This document shows, piece by piece, positions 7,152 to 19,410 of a stretch of 64,000 nt of DNA (the first letter of the stretch is position 1; each line of letters opens with the position of its first letter). The translations under genes and the position numbers were made by a program. The stretch covers positions 124,255,250-124,319,249 of the forward strand of contig NC_092861.1 of assembly GCF_032062135.1 (NCBI RefSeq). The letters run 5' to 3'. Source of the stretch: Pyxicephalus adspersus (lineage: Eukaryota; Chordata; Amphibia; Anura; Pyxicephalidae). Below the pieces are notes generated by a model, which was not told the origin of the DNA, did not search any database, and was given only the letters and a program-made list of their open reading frames with translations.

Positions 7152-8935
7152 TCAGGCCTGAAAACTAAGAACACTTTTACAAACTGAAGTGTTATTAGTA
7201 TATTTGTATCAACCAACAATGCAAAGTGAATGAACAGAAGATGGGAAGAATGATTCTAGGTACGCTTGCACTTTTTAAAGAACGCAGCAGGTTGGTTGTT
7301 CCAGACATTTAGGAGAAATAATCACAGATATTTAGTTGTTGGCTGCTTCTGATCTCTGATTCTGATTCAATTCCTGTAATCTCAGGCACACTCATTGATG
7401 CTGAGATCAGGGCTCTGTGCTGGCCATACTATCACTTCCAAGAAGATTCCTTGTTCTTCTTTAAACTGAATATATTCCCTGAAGACATTGGCTGTATGTT
7501 TGGGGTTGTTGTTCTGCTGCAGAATACATTTGGGGCCAATCAGAAGTCTCCCATGATGGGTAACTATCTGCTTGTATTTCTCACCATTGAAGACACATTA
7601 ACCCCAACCAATTTCTCAACTCCATTTTAAAAAATGCAGCCCCAGACATGCTAGGAACCTCCACCAATGCTTCACTGTTGCCTGCAGATAGTTAATATAT
7701 TTCTGTTCTCCAGCCATTTGACAACATAATCTGCTTCTACTACAGCCAAATATTCAGTTTTTGACTCATCAGTCCAGAGCACCAGCTGCCATTTTTCTGT
7801 ACCCCAGTTCTTATGTTTTCGTGCACAGTTGAGTTGTTTGGCATTGTTTTCATGTCAGAGGTCTGGCTTTTTAATGGCAATTCTTCCATGAATACTTCTG
7901 CCTGAATTTCTTTAGACCAGGGGTGTCCAAACTTTTTGCAAGTGGGCCAGATTTGGTGAAAATGCGTAGGGGCCAACCATTCAGCACATAGGGGCCAACC
8001 ATTCAGCACATACTCAGGGTTACTGTGGCCATCGTCTGCACGGGTCCCGCACAGCACAAGTCCACCAGGGTATATAATATATAATGTAGGGTATATAATG
8101 ACGTAGGGGATTCCCTTCCTGCCAAATATGCCAAAGGAGTAGCGGGCTGATAATTGCAAGCCGGTTGATCAACTCCAATGAAATATAAAATAGCTTTTTT
8201 GTACGCGTATGTTTTATACTGTGGCCAACAGTGCTGGGGGGCCGCATATTATTGACAGAGGCTGCGGGCCAGTGGAAATCTGAACACGGGCCGCAATTTG
8301 CCCCCCGGGCTGGACTTTGGACATGCCTGCTTTAGACAGTAGATTAGTGTACTTGGGTCTCTCAGGTTTCTGCCAGTTCTGAAATGATGGCTGTGCTAGG
8401 GATCTTCTGATTTCAAATGGTAGTAAGCCTGATTTGTCTTTCAGCTGCCAGACTTAGTTCGCTTGGCCCACTGCAGCATCTACAATCTTTCACATTGCTC
8501 ATTTCTGTGTGTTTCTTCAAAAGAGCTTGAACAGCACTTAGAACCCCAGTTTGCTTTGAAGTCTTTGCATGGGGGGACTTGCTGATGTATTGTAACTACC
8601 TTGTGTCTTGCTGCTGTCCATGTTGTCATGACCTGTGACATGAACATTGTCTTCCACAACCTCACCTCGGTAGTTGTGTTTGTTTGTTCCTCACCCATCT
8701 GTTTTTTTTTTTTTGGGTAATGACAAACTACATACTTTATATAAATGCTGATCATTAGCACCTGTTTGGTATAATTGGTTAACCATACACCTGAATTTAA
8801 TTCTACAAAATCCCTCACTTTGTGCAAGTGTACTTAGAATAATCCATGCTGGTTTGAAGGTAAAGAGCAGTCACACCTTATATTATTTTGATTTATATTT
8901 TTCTTTTGTTAGCTCATTTTGCATTTTGTAAATTC
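7152..8935 (-). mobile_element. Tc1-like transposon, near full-length but dead, with nested hAT MITE
   Basis: A minus-strand Tc1 fossil covering most of a transposase in broken frames. N-terminal remnants at about 8640-8520 read ARHKVVTIHQQ. The middle shows SWCSGLMSQKLNIW (degenerate W-x-DES) at about 7800-7745, and the C-terminal half has QQNNNPKHTANVFREYI at about 7515-7465. WPAQSPDLSINECA lies at about 7425-7385, so the conserved Asp and Glu are still visible while the PKH-adjacent Asp has become Asn. Many stops and frameshifts are present. A 412-bp hAT MITE is inserted at 7918-8329. Exact ends are uncertain by about 50 bp because the terminal repeats are decayed. Confidence 0.8.
7918..8329. 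mobile_element. hAT-type MITE nested inside the Tc1 fossil
   Basis: Terminal inverted repeats CAGGGGTGTCCAAACTTT at the left and its imperfect complement ending ggactttggacatgcctg at the right. It is flanked by a perfect 8-bp target duplication, ctttagac, at 7910-7917 and 8330-8337. The 8-bp duplication and the cagggg...tccaaa termini are diagnostic of hAT. No transposase is encoded, and the interior contains a short internal duplication (ggggccaaccattcagcaca twice). Confidence 0.9.
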
Positions 8936-9545
8936 ATAAGGAAAAAAACTAGGATGCCCTATCTCTGCTAACTTTTAAAGCTGTAATCAGCAGAAGTGCC
9001 AATAAAATCCATGGTGTATTTTTTGTCATTTATTTAAAGTGGGGAAAAATAAAATCACATGGGCTCAGTTTTTTTTATCCCCCCAGCCCCCCCGCCTACC
9101 TTTTTACAGGTAAAGTATTTTTGTTTCTGAGTTGGTTATGATATATTTTTGTTATTTTCTCCTAAATGATCTCTTGTGCAATATTGTTGGCTACCAGTGG
9201 ATGGCACTGTTTCCTCTGTTACAAATGCTATCTCAGTCTCTATACGTTTTACATGAGGATACAGTGCCATCTAGTGACCCAAGTAAAAAAAATAGAATAT
9301 TTTTCTAATTGCATTTTTAGGCCATATATAATCCCTGTTTGTACTGGAGTATATGTGTATATCTGCTGTCTTTAATACTTATACAAAATTAGTTGTTATA
9401 GGGTACAAATATATATATTTAAATCTTTGGTACTGTATATCTATTCCTGGATATATGCACTGTGCACTTGTGGTCGTGAAATCTCCCAAAAGCATTCTGC
9501 CATTTAAAATACATAATATTCACTTATTGTATACTATGTCCCTCC

Positions 9546-9712
9546 ACCTCTTAGATTATAAGCTTTATTGGTTGAGGTCCTCTCCTACTCTGGTGTCATT
9601 GTGTACATCTGTCTAATATGCAAGTTTGTCATCTGCAACCCTTATTTATTGTACAACACTGTGTAAGTTGTTGGTGATTATAATAATTGTATATATAATA
9701 ATATTTGTTACC
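9546..9712 (+). mobile_element. L2-like LINE 3' tail
   Basis: Plus-strand tail: a taagctttattggttgaggtcctctcc block, then cattgtgtacatctgtctaat, gcaacccttatttattgtaca and an AT-rich tata/ataat end. This is a degenerate copy of the same tail seen at 41478-41610. Confidence 0.55.
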
Positions 9713-10460
9713 TCATAAAAGATTTATTATCTTATTTATTAAATATATGTTTTTAAATCTTGTGACCTCTGCGGATTTCAATACGATAATCCCTGGAGAT
9801 CCTGACATGAAGAATCTTGTTAAGGCACTTTCTGGTATAGGCTTCTGACTTCCGTCCCATGCTCTCCTGATTCAGGGTACAAGCGGCTGTGACAATCCAT
9901 AATGGGTGGACGTGGTCTACAGTTGTCACTATAAGGAAGCTGGTTCAGTGCTGTCCTCTGCAGCTGAACCTGGAACGAGTCCAAGCAGACATAAGTGGCT
10001 GAGAGAGGCAGCGCTGGGGTGCAAGAAATAATAAAATAAAATGAAAGGCACATTGAGCAGGTCCTACTCAGTCCCATATACTTCTATGAAGCAGGTAGGT
10101 AGATGGATCAGCCTACCTGTGCCATAGACTTCTATGGGGCGTAACTGCACCTGTGCCACTTAAGAGTACAAAAATAAGCTGTGGCATCAGGATTGCAGCG
10201 GTTATAAAGGTTTGGAGGGGAAGGTGGGAAATCATTTGACCTCCATATGTAATCGTATCGGAGATTCTTTCAATCTTTGGGTGCAGCAGACAACAAATAC
10301 TCTCATTAGTGCCTGTCTGTATTGTGTATTGGAGAAAATGGTGTATTGAAAATGGTGCTACCCAAATTCTTCTTCCCATATCTCTGATCTCATTGCATTT
10401 ATGTAGAATTTTTTAAAATGCCTATTTAGAGATTAAAGCATATAGGACAATTCTTAAATA

Positions 10461-10773
10461 CAGGTTGACATTCAAAAATCCAGCAACCTCCAGACCTGAG
10501 GAGTGCCAGATGTTCAAAAATTCCGGATTTTTGAAGGGTATATTCACCTCCACACACAGGCCAGCCTTCCTCTTGCAGCACCTGTGGACATCTGGCACAG
10601 TTCCGGAAAGCAGGCAGCAGGGACGTCTCAACGTGTATTTAGTGTAGCAAGCAGACCTAACAGCTGTTTCTGGAGGACAGCGGCAAACGGTGTACTACAG
10701 TACCTGTGTTGAAAATGCGCACAGAAATTTATTCCAGAAAACTGATGGAACCGGATTTTGGATTGCCAACCTG
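10461..10773. mobile_element. mariner/Tigger-like MITE with TA duplication
   Basis: 313 bp, starting CAGGTTGACATTCAAAAATCC and ending in the inverted ggattttggattgccaacctg, flanked by TA at 10459-10460 and 10774-10775. TA duplication plus CAGGTTG termini place it with Tc1/mariner-Tigger non-autonomous elements. No coding capacity. Confidence 0.8.
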
Positions 10774-10899
10774 TATGTTCTTTAGACTGGTGTAATTCTT
10801 CTTTTGCCCATTGGATGACAGCAGAGTCATTACAAAAAAAATATGATGCTAAAAAAAAGCTTCACAGATATCAAGTGGCAACAGTGGGAACCTAGGATG

Positions 10900-10943
10900 A
10901 GCTATATTGTATTGTATATTGTATTGTATATTGTGTTAAACTA
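10900..10943. repeat. short tandem repeat (tattgtattgta)
   Basis: Imperfect tandem copies of tattgtattgta; an ordinary microsatellite. Confidence 0.8.
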
Positions 10944-11895
10944 CATATGACGTCCTTATTAAGGAGCTTTAGAAACAAAGCACCTGTCTTTTGCAAAGGG
11001 AGAGCCCCTATCTGAGACTAATTCATAAACGGGTTAAACTGGAGTTGGGCTTTAGTTTTAGGAGGAGAGAGATGATCTCATCAATCTGCTGCTGCTCCTT
11101 TATTATCTCCTCACAGGCTGTGGAACATTGTGTCCAGGTTGTAATGTGTATCTGCAGGGGGTACCAAATTGGCAAGGTTTTAAATGGCTGGACAAGTAAA
11201 ATTGCCTCTATAAATGTTTAGTATTTAATATGGATCTCAAACATTTCTCTGTAGATTTATTTGCAATATAAAGACATTTGTGCACCCATAACACTATAAA
11301 AAAAAATAAAACTGTACTCCAAAAAATGTTGTTTTTTTTTTTATATGGGCCTATTTACTACACTTAAGTGCATATTTGTTATGTCTGTTATTACTGTTCG
11401 TTGCCTTAAGGCAACCTTTTTAACATGAATAGGCTGTCTGTGGACTCCCAACAGATTAAAAAAAAATGGCATGACTCTTTTTAACATCGCAGCACATGGC
11501 ATGCTGTATGTGCTCTGCTGGTCTGTTGGACTCTACAATCCATTATGGTGCCATTCATAATATTTGGCACCGCACTGCACATAGATCGGATTCATTGCCT
11601 TGCAACATGGTAACGCACTTTTGCTTAGAAATCTAACCTACCTAGTCTGGGCAGTTGTACGTTAGTTGTACTGGGCAGAGGAACTAATATAAATATAATG
11701 TCATATATGATATAATTATAATGTTGTATATTTAATGTATTTATGTGTCAAAGAAATAATTGACAGCCATGTGTGAATATGGTGATATGCAGTTATTTTT
11801 GCACTTTTTGTTTTTTCTTTTTGTGTTTGTGTGTTTTATATTGTCATTATGGGTTTAGTTGTACCTTCTTCCCACTAGGGGGTGTAATAATATTA

Positions 11896-12012
11896 TTGGT
11901 ATTAATGAAAATAAACAGGATTCATGTATCGCTAACATATTACGCGGCACAAATTGCTCATTGCTTAAGGAACCCCTAACAAACCCTGGAGGAATCCTGG
12001 TTAGGAAACACA
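11896..12012. mobile_element. L2-like tail fused to family F repeat fragment
   Basis: About 11896-11948 is a minus-strand L2-like tail (aaaataaacaggattcatg... cgctaacatattacgcggca). About 11945-12012 is the end of family F (gctcattgcttaaggaaccc ... ggaatcctggttaggaaacac), also present at 18482-18685 and 60516-61136. Confidence 0.55.
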
Positions 12013-12839
12013 GATCTACAAAATTATTAACGAAAGAACTCTACATCTCTGTAAAATAAAATTGAGTAGAAGATTTTAGATTTTGGGAAAAGTGAGAAAA
12101 TACAGTCAAGGTGAGAAAGTACAGTCAATGTGAGTACAATGGGGACCATGGGTCCTTTGCAGAGACACTTCTCTGCTCAGGCAACGTGACAGTATCTTTT
12201 TTTATCACATGGGTCTATACATCTTTAAACTTTAAAACTTCTTTAGCTTCTGATTTATACCTCCTGAGAAATATACAGTTTGTGTTTGATACAAGAAATT
12301 GTATGAATGTTCTGTTTTCCACTGTAGTGTAGTGCTGAGAGCGCTGTAAGCTTTGAATAAATTCTTATTTCCATTTAAGGCTAAACTATTCTATCATCTG
12401 GCACGGCTGATTACACTTTCATAACTATTCATCCCCTCAGATTGTTGGCTGTGGGTTTGTAGTTCTTGTTTATGAGGATGTGAGCTTGTGGTTGTAGTTT
12501 CCTGTGTTATGCTGCATCAGTGCTTTAAAAGTACTCTGAAATGTTCCAGTTGTTTCTTAGTTTTACTCCATTCCATCATTTTTTTTTCTCTCAATGGATT
12601 TCCGTTTTCACATATGTTTTTTTTAGCAGCTTCTGAAAAGAGCCCTCCTACTATTCGTGGTTTTGACAACATTACAAATGTATTGTGTATACATTTTTCA
12701 TTAAGAAGAACTTATTGTTTGAATTTAACAATATTTTCCCAAAAACTGCAAAAAAAAAATGTTATCGGTTATATTCAGATATTCAGTGCATCTCTGCGAT
12801 ACAAGTTATGATACATTTTTCCTAGGTTTTATCCCTTAA

Positions 12840-13147
12840 AGTGGAACTAAAGTCCCACTTTAAAGGCTACAGGATCAGGCAGATGGGTATTGCAGAAAGG
12901 GAGAGGCGATGTCCCTTCTGCAGTAATCTGTCTTATCTGCTTGTTCGCGCCAGGGAAATGTCAAAAAAGAGGGCAGTTGCACTTTGCTAGGAATGAATGA
13001 ACTGCCTGCGTGGGAGTGAAGTCATCCTGGCAAAGCCAATCAATTAGGCCAATGATCATAAGGCGGAGGAGGAGAAAGAAATGAATGAAGATGGCAGTGC
13101 CCTGTAAACAAACATGGATAGGTGAATGGTGTGGGTTTAATTCCACT
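12840..13147. mobile_element. TTAA-flanked MITE, family A copy 2
   Basis: 308 bp with TTAA at both sides (12836-12839 and 13148-13151). Termini are AGTGGAACTAAA at the left and, inverted, AGTGGAATTAAA at the right. The interior shares gcgatgtcccttctgc and catcctggcaaagccaatca with the copies at 4084-4441 and 16548-16722. Confidence 0.85.
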
Positions 13148-13410
13148 TTAAAGATGCATGCGCAGAATTATACATGTGTATTTCCTGTTGTGGGTTGGTA
13201 ACACATAGGATTTTGCAACCTGATTTTCATAAGATATTGGACCAGCCCTGCTCTTTTCTAAACTACTTTTCTACTGAATTCTTCCCCTCCTCATCATCTC
13301 GGCAACATAGGTCATGATGTTATCAAAGATCTATGGGAGTTCCTCCAGTCCCGGAAGGCACATGGGAAATCGGAGATTATGGTCAAACATTTTTAAAAAT
13401 GGAACTTTAA

Positions 13411-13811
13411 AGTAGAACTAAGCGGAAAAATAAAAAATTCACATTGGACCTTTCCTCGATCCGGTCCCGCATGTTTCCGGTATCCTCCTTTGGCGCCGCC
13501 ATGTTACTTGGCCTTCTTCCTCCTTCTTCATATATACACTGCGCATGGGTGAGATTGGCATTTTTTTCCCCATTAAAGAAAAGGCTCCGATCACAGGCAT
13601 GCCCAGAAATAGCAGCCAGGAGCCTCCCAGGATGCCTTGGGTAGGTATCCTGGGAGGCTCTACACACCCCCACGGAGATCAAGACAGAAAAGGGAGGTGC
13701 TTCACCCAAAAAGGGTCTTGCATATAAAAAAAATATATATATAATTTTTACTTTGGATAAAAGGATTGTGTACCCTGTTATGTGAAGTAAAAACTTAAGT
13801 TAAGGTCCACT
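13411..13811. mobile_element. TTAA-flanked MITE, GC-rich interior
   Basis: 401 bp, TTAA at 13407-13410 and 13812-13815. The left end is AGTAGAACTAAG and the inverted right end is AGTGGACCTTAAC. The interior includes a ggtatcctgggaggct block and a cgccgccatg block also seen in family E copies. A short open frame inside is not a gene. Confidence 0.75.
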
Positions 13812-13987
13812 TTAAGCTCTTTTGTTTGTAAGGTCTGCCATCAAATTTAAAGCTTGGAAGATTTTTGCTAGAAGCTTTGGGAAGCCAGGCAGTGAAGGTC
13901 TCTGGACGGTGAAGTTAAAAGAATGTTTATTCTTTATTTAATATAATTGAGGGAGGACAAAGCTACTTTGTTTTAATTATCCTTTAA

Positions 13988-14584
13988 ATGGACTTGAACT
14001 CAAGTCGTAAAGGTTTACTATTTCTGTGTTCTCCCCAGTCACTTTTAGCAGTAACCACCCGGCTGTTTTTGGGTGGTTACTGAAATGTTGTGTCACAATG
14101 TAGGGGTGGCCACCTACCTACAGCTTCTTCCCACCCAGATTAAATTCTAGGGAGAATGCTGTATTTTATAGGGAACATCAAGAATTGGTAATTCCGCTCA
14201 TGTAGTATCCCAAAAAATGTACATTTTATCTTCTAAAACTTCTAAAATAAGGTATGTAAGTGAGCCTAGGCACTTAAGTGCCTGCAACCTTAAAGTTGTA
14301 CATTTGCATTAGGAGATAAAGCACTTCTTTCTCTGCTACGTAGGAGATCTGGAGTGAGACTTGGCAATGTCACTACTGTGCTGTTTTCCTTCTTGGAAGA
14401 CCTGACATCCAGAAACAAAGCCGTCCCTCTACTATAATGGCTGCCATCACACAGTGCAGACCAAGGCATGATAGGTCAGTAACAAACAAAGATCAGATAG
14501 AGGGAACCACCAGCAATACAAATGACCAATGTTTCTCATCTGCTTTTTTGTTATTGGAAACTATTTCCAGAGTTCAGTTCCTCT
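13988..14584. mobile_element. TTAA-flanked MITE with a nested family B element
   Basis: 597 bp with TTAA at 13984-13987 and 14585-14588. The left end is atggacttgaactc and the inverted right end is agaggaactgaactc. A family B relic (tgtgttctccccagtc ... agggagaatgctg) lies inside at about 14024-14161. Confidence 0.65.
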
Positions 14585-15508
14585 TTAAATGACCCGTAGG
14601 AATGCTGAAAGAAATGAAGGGATCAGGACCATGTTTAACTTTTACAGTAAAACTGGTGATTTGCATGTAACATCAGCTGCCTATACCTTTGGATCTAGCA
14701 GTCGTTTTCACATGCAAACTCCAGTAAAGGTAACCTCTTCTTTTGCATGTTTGCATCATGTGATAAATTAAGTGACTGGTTTTTTCAAACACTGTCTTTC
14801 ATAGAATTTTGATTTCCTATTTTTAAACAGAGATGTTCTACATTGAAACTGTATTTAGAATTTGGTAATTTCTTAGAACACCATGACTCATTTATTGAAC
14901 ACAAGACATGTTCTGGCCGTTTTTATTTTCTATACTGTTTTTAGTTCTTCATGGTAATGTCAGAAAAAAAAAAAGTTTAACAAGCAATAACTTTCTTACA
15001 AAGTAAGTTACACATCTAAGATGTGTGCTCATGGATGAAACTCATGTGAAACAAGTTAAAGGAAACATTTAGTGTTCAGTTTGTACTTTTTTTAAACTAT
15101 TATTACATTTAAAAAATAAACTTTTACCAGAAAGAAAGGTGAATGACATAGTTAAAACAAGTATGCTTGTACAGTGCCAGAAGACACAAGTTTCAATAGG
15201 AGAGAACCGATGTTTAACAGGGGTCTAACAACTCAAAGTCTACAGACCAGCCATGCCAGACAGAGGAGTGAATGCGTATAGGGCAGTTGTTATATAGACT
15301 TCAGCCACTTTTATAATTTGTGTCCTTAAAGCTGTCAAGGAAAAGGCCTCCCATCTTCCTAGAGTTGGCTACATGCTTTTAAAGTCATTGGGTTGAGATG
15401 GGACCATAAGGTAACCCAATACTGATGCCCTGGAGAGGCAAGAAAGGCGTTAAGAGCTATACGGCTGCTTCTACCTGTACCCCAGCCCCCCTATTGGATT
15501 TATTTGTC

Positions 15509-15672
15509 CAGTGTTCTCTCAAGTCCCTTTTAGCTGGGTGCACCACCTGGCACTCTTTAGTAACTTTTTAGTAACCCCCGGCAGTTTTGGGTGGTTACTG
15601 AAGAGTTGGGTTACAATACAGGGGCTGCCACCCACCTTCAATTTCTTCCAACCTAGCTGAAAGAAACTTCTC
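15509..15672 (+). mobile_element. family B MITE
   Basis: Begins CAGTGTTCTCTCAAG and contains tagctgggtgcaccacctgg and gggtggttactgaa, the shared core of the family. The right end (aaagaaacttctctaag) is decayed. Better-preserved copies are at 21210-21355 and 42691-42856. Confidence 0.65.
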
Positions 15673-16547
15673 TAAGTACACAATTCAGTTCAGACTGCAG
15701 CCTATTCACCTGATTTACATTTTGAAATATCCTCCCTTCATTTCTAAATCCCTATTTGTTTAAAAGGGATAAAAGGTAGACATGGGATATAGTAACGAAC
15801 AGAGGGAATATTAGAGAAGAAGGGTTTAGGGGGTCAGGAGAATCTCCAAAATGGGGTATTGGTAGTAAGGAAAAGGGTTAATGTGGGGGGGGAACCCCTT
15901 TGCATCAAATCTACTAATAAAGACTTAACCCTACCTAGGGGAAGTGACTCTGCACCGTGTGAGCTAGGGAAAACCATTGCTTCCCCACCAAACCATACAA
16001 CACCAGTACAGCATGGCATCCAGACATTAAATATGGACCCTTTGACAGAACACAGTGAAGGAATACACAACAAGAGTATATATCAGAAATAAAGTAAAAA
16101 GTAATCAAAGTGATTTGTAAGTCTTTTAAACATTCTGATGTTGTATTGGTCCATCTTTACATTTTTTTGCTGTTCAATACCTGCCTAGATCTAGTCGGGG
16201 AGAAAGAGTCCCTATAACTGGCAAGAGAACAGTATTTCAGTCCCCATTAGGGTCTAGTAGTGACCTGACAGGCACAATGTAAGAGTTGGGTCAAAAGTAC
16301 TACATGATATATAGGTCTGTACAAGCCAAAAGACAATACAGACACAAACATTGAGGATAGGTAATGTTTTGTAGACCATTGAGGATAAGAAAGGCAGCAA
16401 TCATTCCATCCTAGAAATCATTTCCATGATGTGTGTAGCTGAATACAGGAAGAGACCTGCTTGCATACAGTTAAGATCTTCGGTCACTTCTTGAACCAAT
16501 CGTGTAGAAGCAATCATGGGAAGTCATGCCAGAATGGCGTTCATTAA

Positions 16548-16722
16548 AGTGGAATGTGCGCATACTGTGATGAATTACCTCTTTAATACTGGCACAGGAG
16601 TTATGTCATCCTGGCATGGCCAATGAAGATTAATGAAGATCACCTGGAAGAGGAAAGAGAGAAGCAAGGTGGCGGCACCCGTTGCTAGAATGCAGACAGG
16701 TAAGTCAGCCAGGGTTTAATGC
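16548..16722. mobile_element. TTAA-type MITE, family A copy 3 (shortened)
   Basis: Left TTAA at 16544-16547 followed by AGTGGAATGTGCG. The interior tcatcctggcatggccaatg and gatggcggcac-like blocks match the family A copies at 4084 and 12840. The right end is decayed near gtttaatgcc. Confidence 0.6.
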
Positions 16723-17379
16723 CAATATAAAAAAGGGCCTTAAAGTTGGGGTCTCCCAAGCTACATACATATCACATACGTAGTTATTATACTTGTGTAT
16801 GTAAACCCAGTATATTTGGCATCATGTCTCACTGTCTTACTTTATTGTAGGGTTGATTCTGCTTTTCAGACAAATTGTTTAGTTGTGGAAACTCCATTAG
16901 CTGCATTGTAAATACCTTATTTAATGTTTGTTGGAGACCGCAAGTTAGAGCGTCTCTGGCGACATTGCACAATGGAAGCAAAAAAATTGTGAAATTTTTA
17001 GTTGACTTGGAAGTTGTCTGGGGACCATTTACCATTAGGATAATTACCATTACTGATCAATAAATTCCCATCTGACATCGTACCAGAATAGAACATGTCG
17101 CTTAGAACAACTGTCAATTGGCAGCACAAATAACATCTCATCATTATTACCCCTTACATCTTGTTTTAAAGTTTGAAAGATGACATGATAATGAAGTGTT
17201 TTGCAGCCCACAAGAGCCTCAACAGGCTTATGTTGGGTATAGAGAGGACCTGCACTGTTCAGAATATGTTGAATTATGATATGATATTTTAATAATCTTT
17301 TGGACTTCGTAACAAAGGGGGTTATTGTTACTATATATACTGTATATTTATCATTAGGGGGCACATTTCACAAATCATC

Positions 17380-17760
17380 TTCCCCTCCCTCCCTGCCCCA
17401 ATGTAGATTACTGCTTGAATTACTGCTTTCTAATGGCTCTGTGGGAGATTTTTTTTTTCCTCAACAGTTCTAATTAGTAGACATTTCTTTTGTCAAGTTG
17501 ACAGTTAATTACATTTGATTAATCTAATATGAATTTTGGAAGGAATATGCGTGAGAATATTCCTCCATCTGTTAGTCTATGATCTCTTCCAAAGTGAAAT
17601 CATTACAGGTTGTTTTCTTCTGTTTATTGAAGTGTGCTCAAATTATTATTTCATTAGGCATGCATTGCTGTTAACATTTTGAAAGAGTTGTAATTACATG
17701 TTCGGTTCCTATATTTATAACTTTATCACTTTGTGAATTTTCTAAAATGAACAGGGTGTC
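17380..17760. other. candidate conserved non-coding element (AT-rich, homeodomain-type motifs)
   Basis: A repeat-free stretch with many TAATTA/ATTA/TTAAT cores, for example agttctaattagtag, gacagttaattacatttg and gttgtaattacatg. It lacks the CpG-derived decay and terminal repeats seen in its neighbours. That composition is common in developmental enhancers. This is an inference from texture only and no alignment was possible. Confidence 0.3.
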
Positions 17761-17902
17761 AGGTTATCCTGTATTTCAAGTTGGCCATTGTGCAGGATCC
17801 TTTTCCAATGTTCTTTGATAATGTTAGATATACTAGCAATTATTAAGCACTCTTCTGCCTTCTTCTACTCTTCACTGACTTTCACTGCTGTAAAGTACTT
17901 AA

Positions 17903-18215
17903 AAAGAAACTAAACTGAAAACTGCCAAAAAAAAAAAAATACACTTACCTTCAATCCCGCAGGGCAGTCTGATCCATCTGGGGGTGTCCTGCATCGGGTC
18001 CCACGTAGTCCCGGATCCCATCTTCGTCTCTTCTTCCGGGTTCTTCATCCTATGTCACCCGACCCAGGCACGAGAACGAGTGACGTAGGATGGAAAAAAA
18101 CTTGCCGATCTCACTGCACATGTGTGAAAAGGCTCCTTCTGCGCATGCCTCCCAGGATCCGTGACCTGACGTAGGTATCCCGGGAGGCTTTGCACTCCCA
18201 TTCATTCTCCATCGC
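17903..18215 (+). mobile_element. TTAA-type MITE, family E copy (plus)
   Basis: Starts after TTAA at 17899-17902 with AAAGAAACTAAACTGAAAAC, then an A-run, acacttaccttcaatccc, and a GC-rich middle including tgacgtaggatggaaaaaaa and gtaggtatcccgggaggct. The same order is found at 37508-37830 (plus) and 28283-28508 (minus). The right terminus is not clear. Confidence 0.65.
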
Positions 18216-18481
18216 CTGCTCTGTTTGAGTATTTCAAAAACTGCTGATCTGCTGGGTATTTCATGGACGACCATCTCTGGGACTTACAGAGAATTGTTAA
18301 AAAAGGGAAATTATCCAGTGAGTGGTAGTTCTCTGGGCTTTTTTGATGCCAGAGGCTAGATGGAAAGAGCTAGACTGGTTCAAACTTACAGAAAGGCAAA
18401 TAACCAATCATTAGAACCAAAATAAGCAGAATAGGATCTCTGATATAAAACATGTCGAACCTTGAGGCAGATGAGCTACAG

Positions 18482-18685
18482 CAGGTTTTACAACCTTTTT
18501 AAAATGGGGGAACCCTTGACATACCTTTTAGAGGACCCCTGCTATACTGTATTACTATGTACATAGCCAACAGTACATTAGCATGGTGGCCATTGGTTTC
18601 ATCTTAACTGACCTGAGAGACATAAACTGCTCATTGTTCAGTGAACCCCTAGCAACCTTTGGAGGAACCCTGGTTGAGGGACACT
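18482..18685. mobile_element. family F repeat (hAT-like MITE)
   Basis: Runs from caggttttacaacctttt to ggaaccctggttgagggacac. Both ends resemble each other inverted (cagggttcctccaaa against caggttttacaacc). The core actgctcattgttcagtgaa recurs at 11945 and 61100. Confidence 0.55.
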
Positions 18686-18960
18686 GGGCCACAGCATCTG
18701 GAGAACTCACAGGGTGCTATTCTTGCTAGCCAAGAATAGGCACCCGAGGGTACAATTTCACAAGGGCTCACCATAATTGGACAAGAGATTGTGAAAGATG
18801 TTTCCTGGTCTGATGAGGTACTTTAGGAAACATATGAAAAGGTTTACTGTGTGCCTAAGCATCACCCTGAAAATGTTTTTTTATTTTTTTTGCCGTAGAC
18901 AATACTTTTTTTTGAGCACAGCTTCCATAGAACAGGTCATTTTAAAGGATAATAAACATA

Positions 18961-19410
18961 CAGGTAGTCCCAGAGTTAAGGACATCTGATATCCGGACGA
19001 TTCCTAGATATGAATGGGGCTTCCCCGCTCGTTCACGTGCAGGATGGAGGCTTGAAGGGGGGCAGTTTGCATGACTTGCAGAAGAAATCTTTTGCTGTTC
19101 TGCAAGCTTTTGTAACACTTTATTGACCAAGACAAATTCCTCATTTATTCCTTTTTGCATAATAAAGCACAGCTTGATCCAGAAATTAATGAATGTCTGG
19201 GCTCCTACGTTTTTTTTTTTTGCTTTGTTTGTCATTAACTCAGTGAGGATTTTATACAGTAACTGACATCATGCTGCCCAATATTTGTGAAGACAAACTT
19301 CTTTCCTAATTGCATTTAATAAAATAATGTACCTGTTCCGACTTACATACAAATTCAACTTAAGAACAAACCTACAGTCCTTATCTTGTATGTAACCCAG
19401 AGGCTAGCTG
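18961..19410. mobile_element. Tigger-like MITE, family D, complete copy
   Basis: 450 bp with TA at 18959-18960 and 19411-19412. Starts CAGGTAGTCCCAGAGTTA and ends, inverted, CAGCTAGCCTCTGGGTTA. The interior includes gaccaagacaaattcctc and aagcacagcttgatccagaa, shared with the copies at 37177, 45028 and 60605. Confidence 0.8.

Noticed and set aside
9166..9616. Two overlapping plus-strand frames near 9.2-9.6 kb
   Set aside because: AT-rich intron sequence merging into an L2-like tail; no protein signature.
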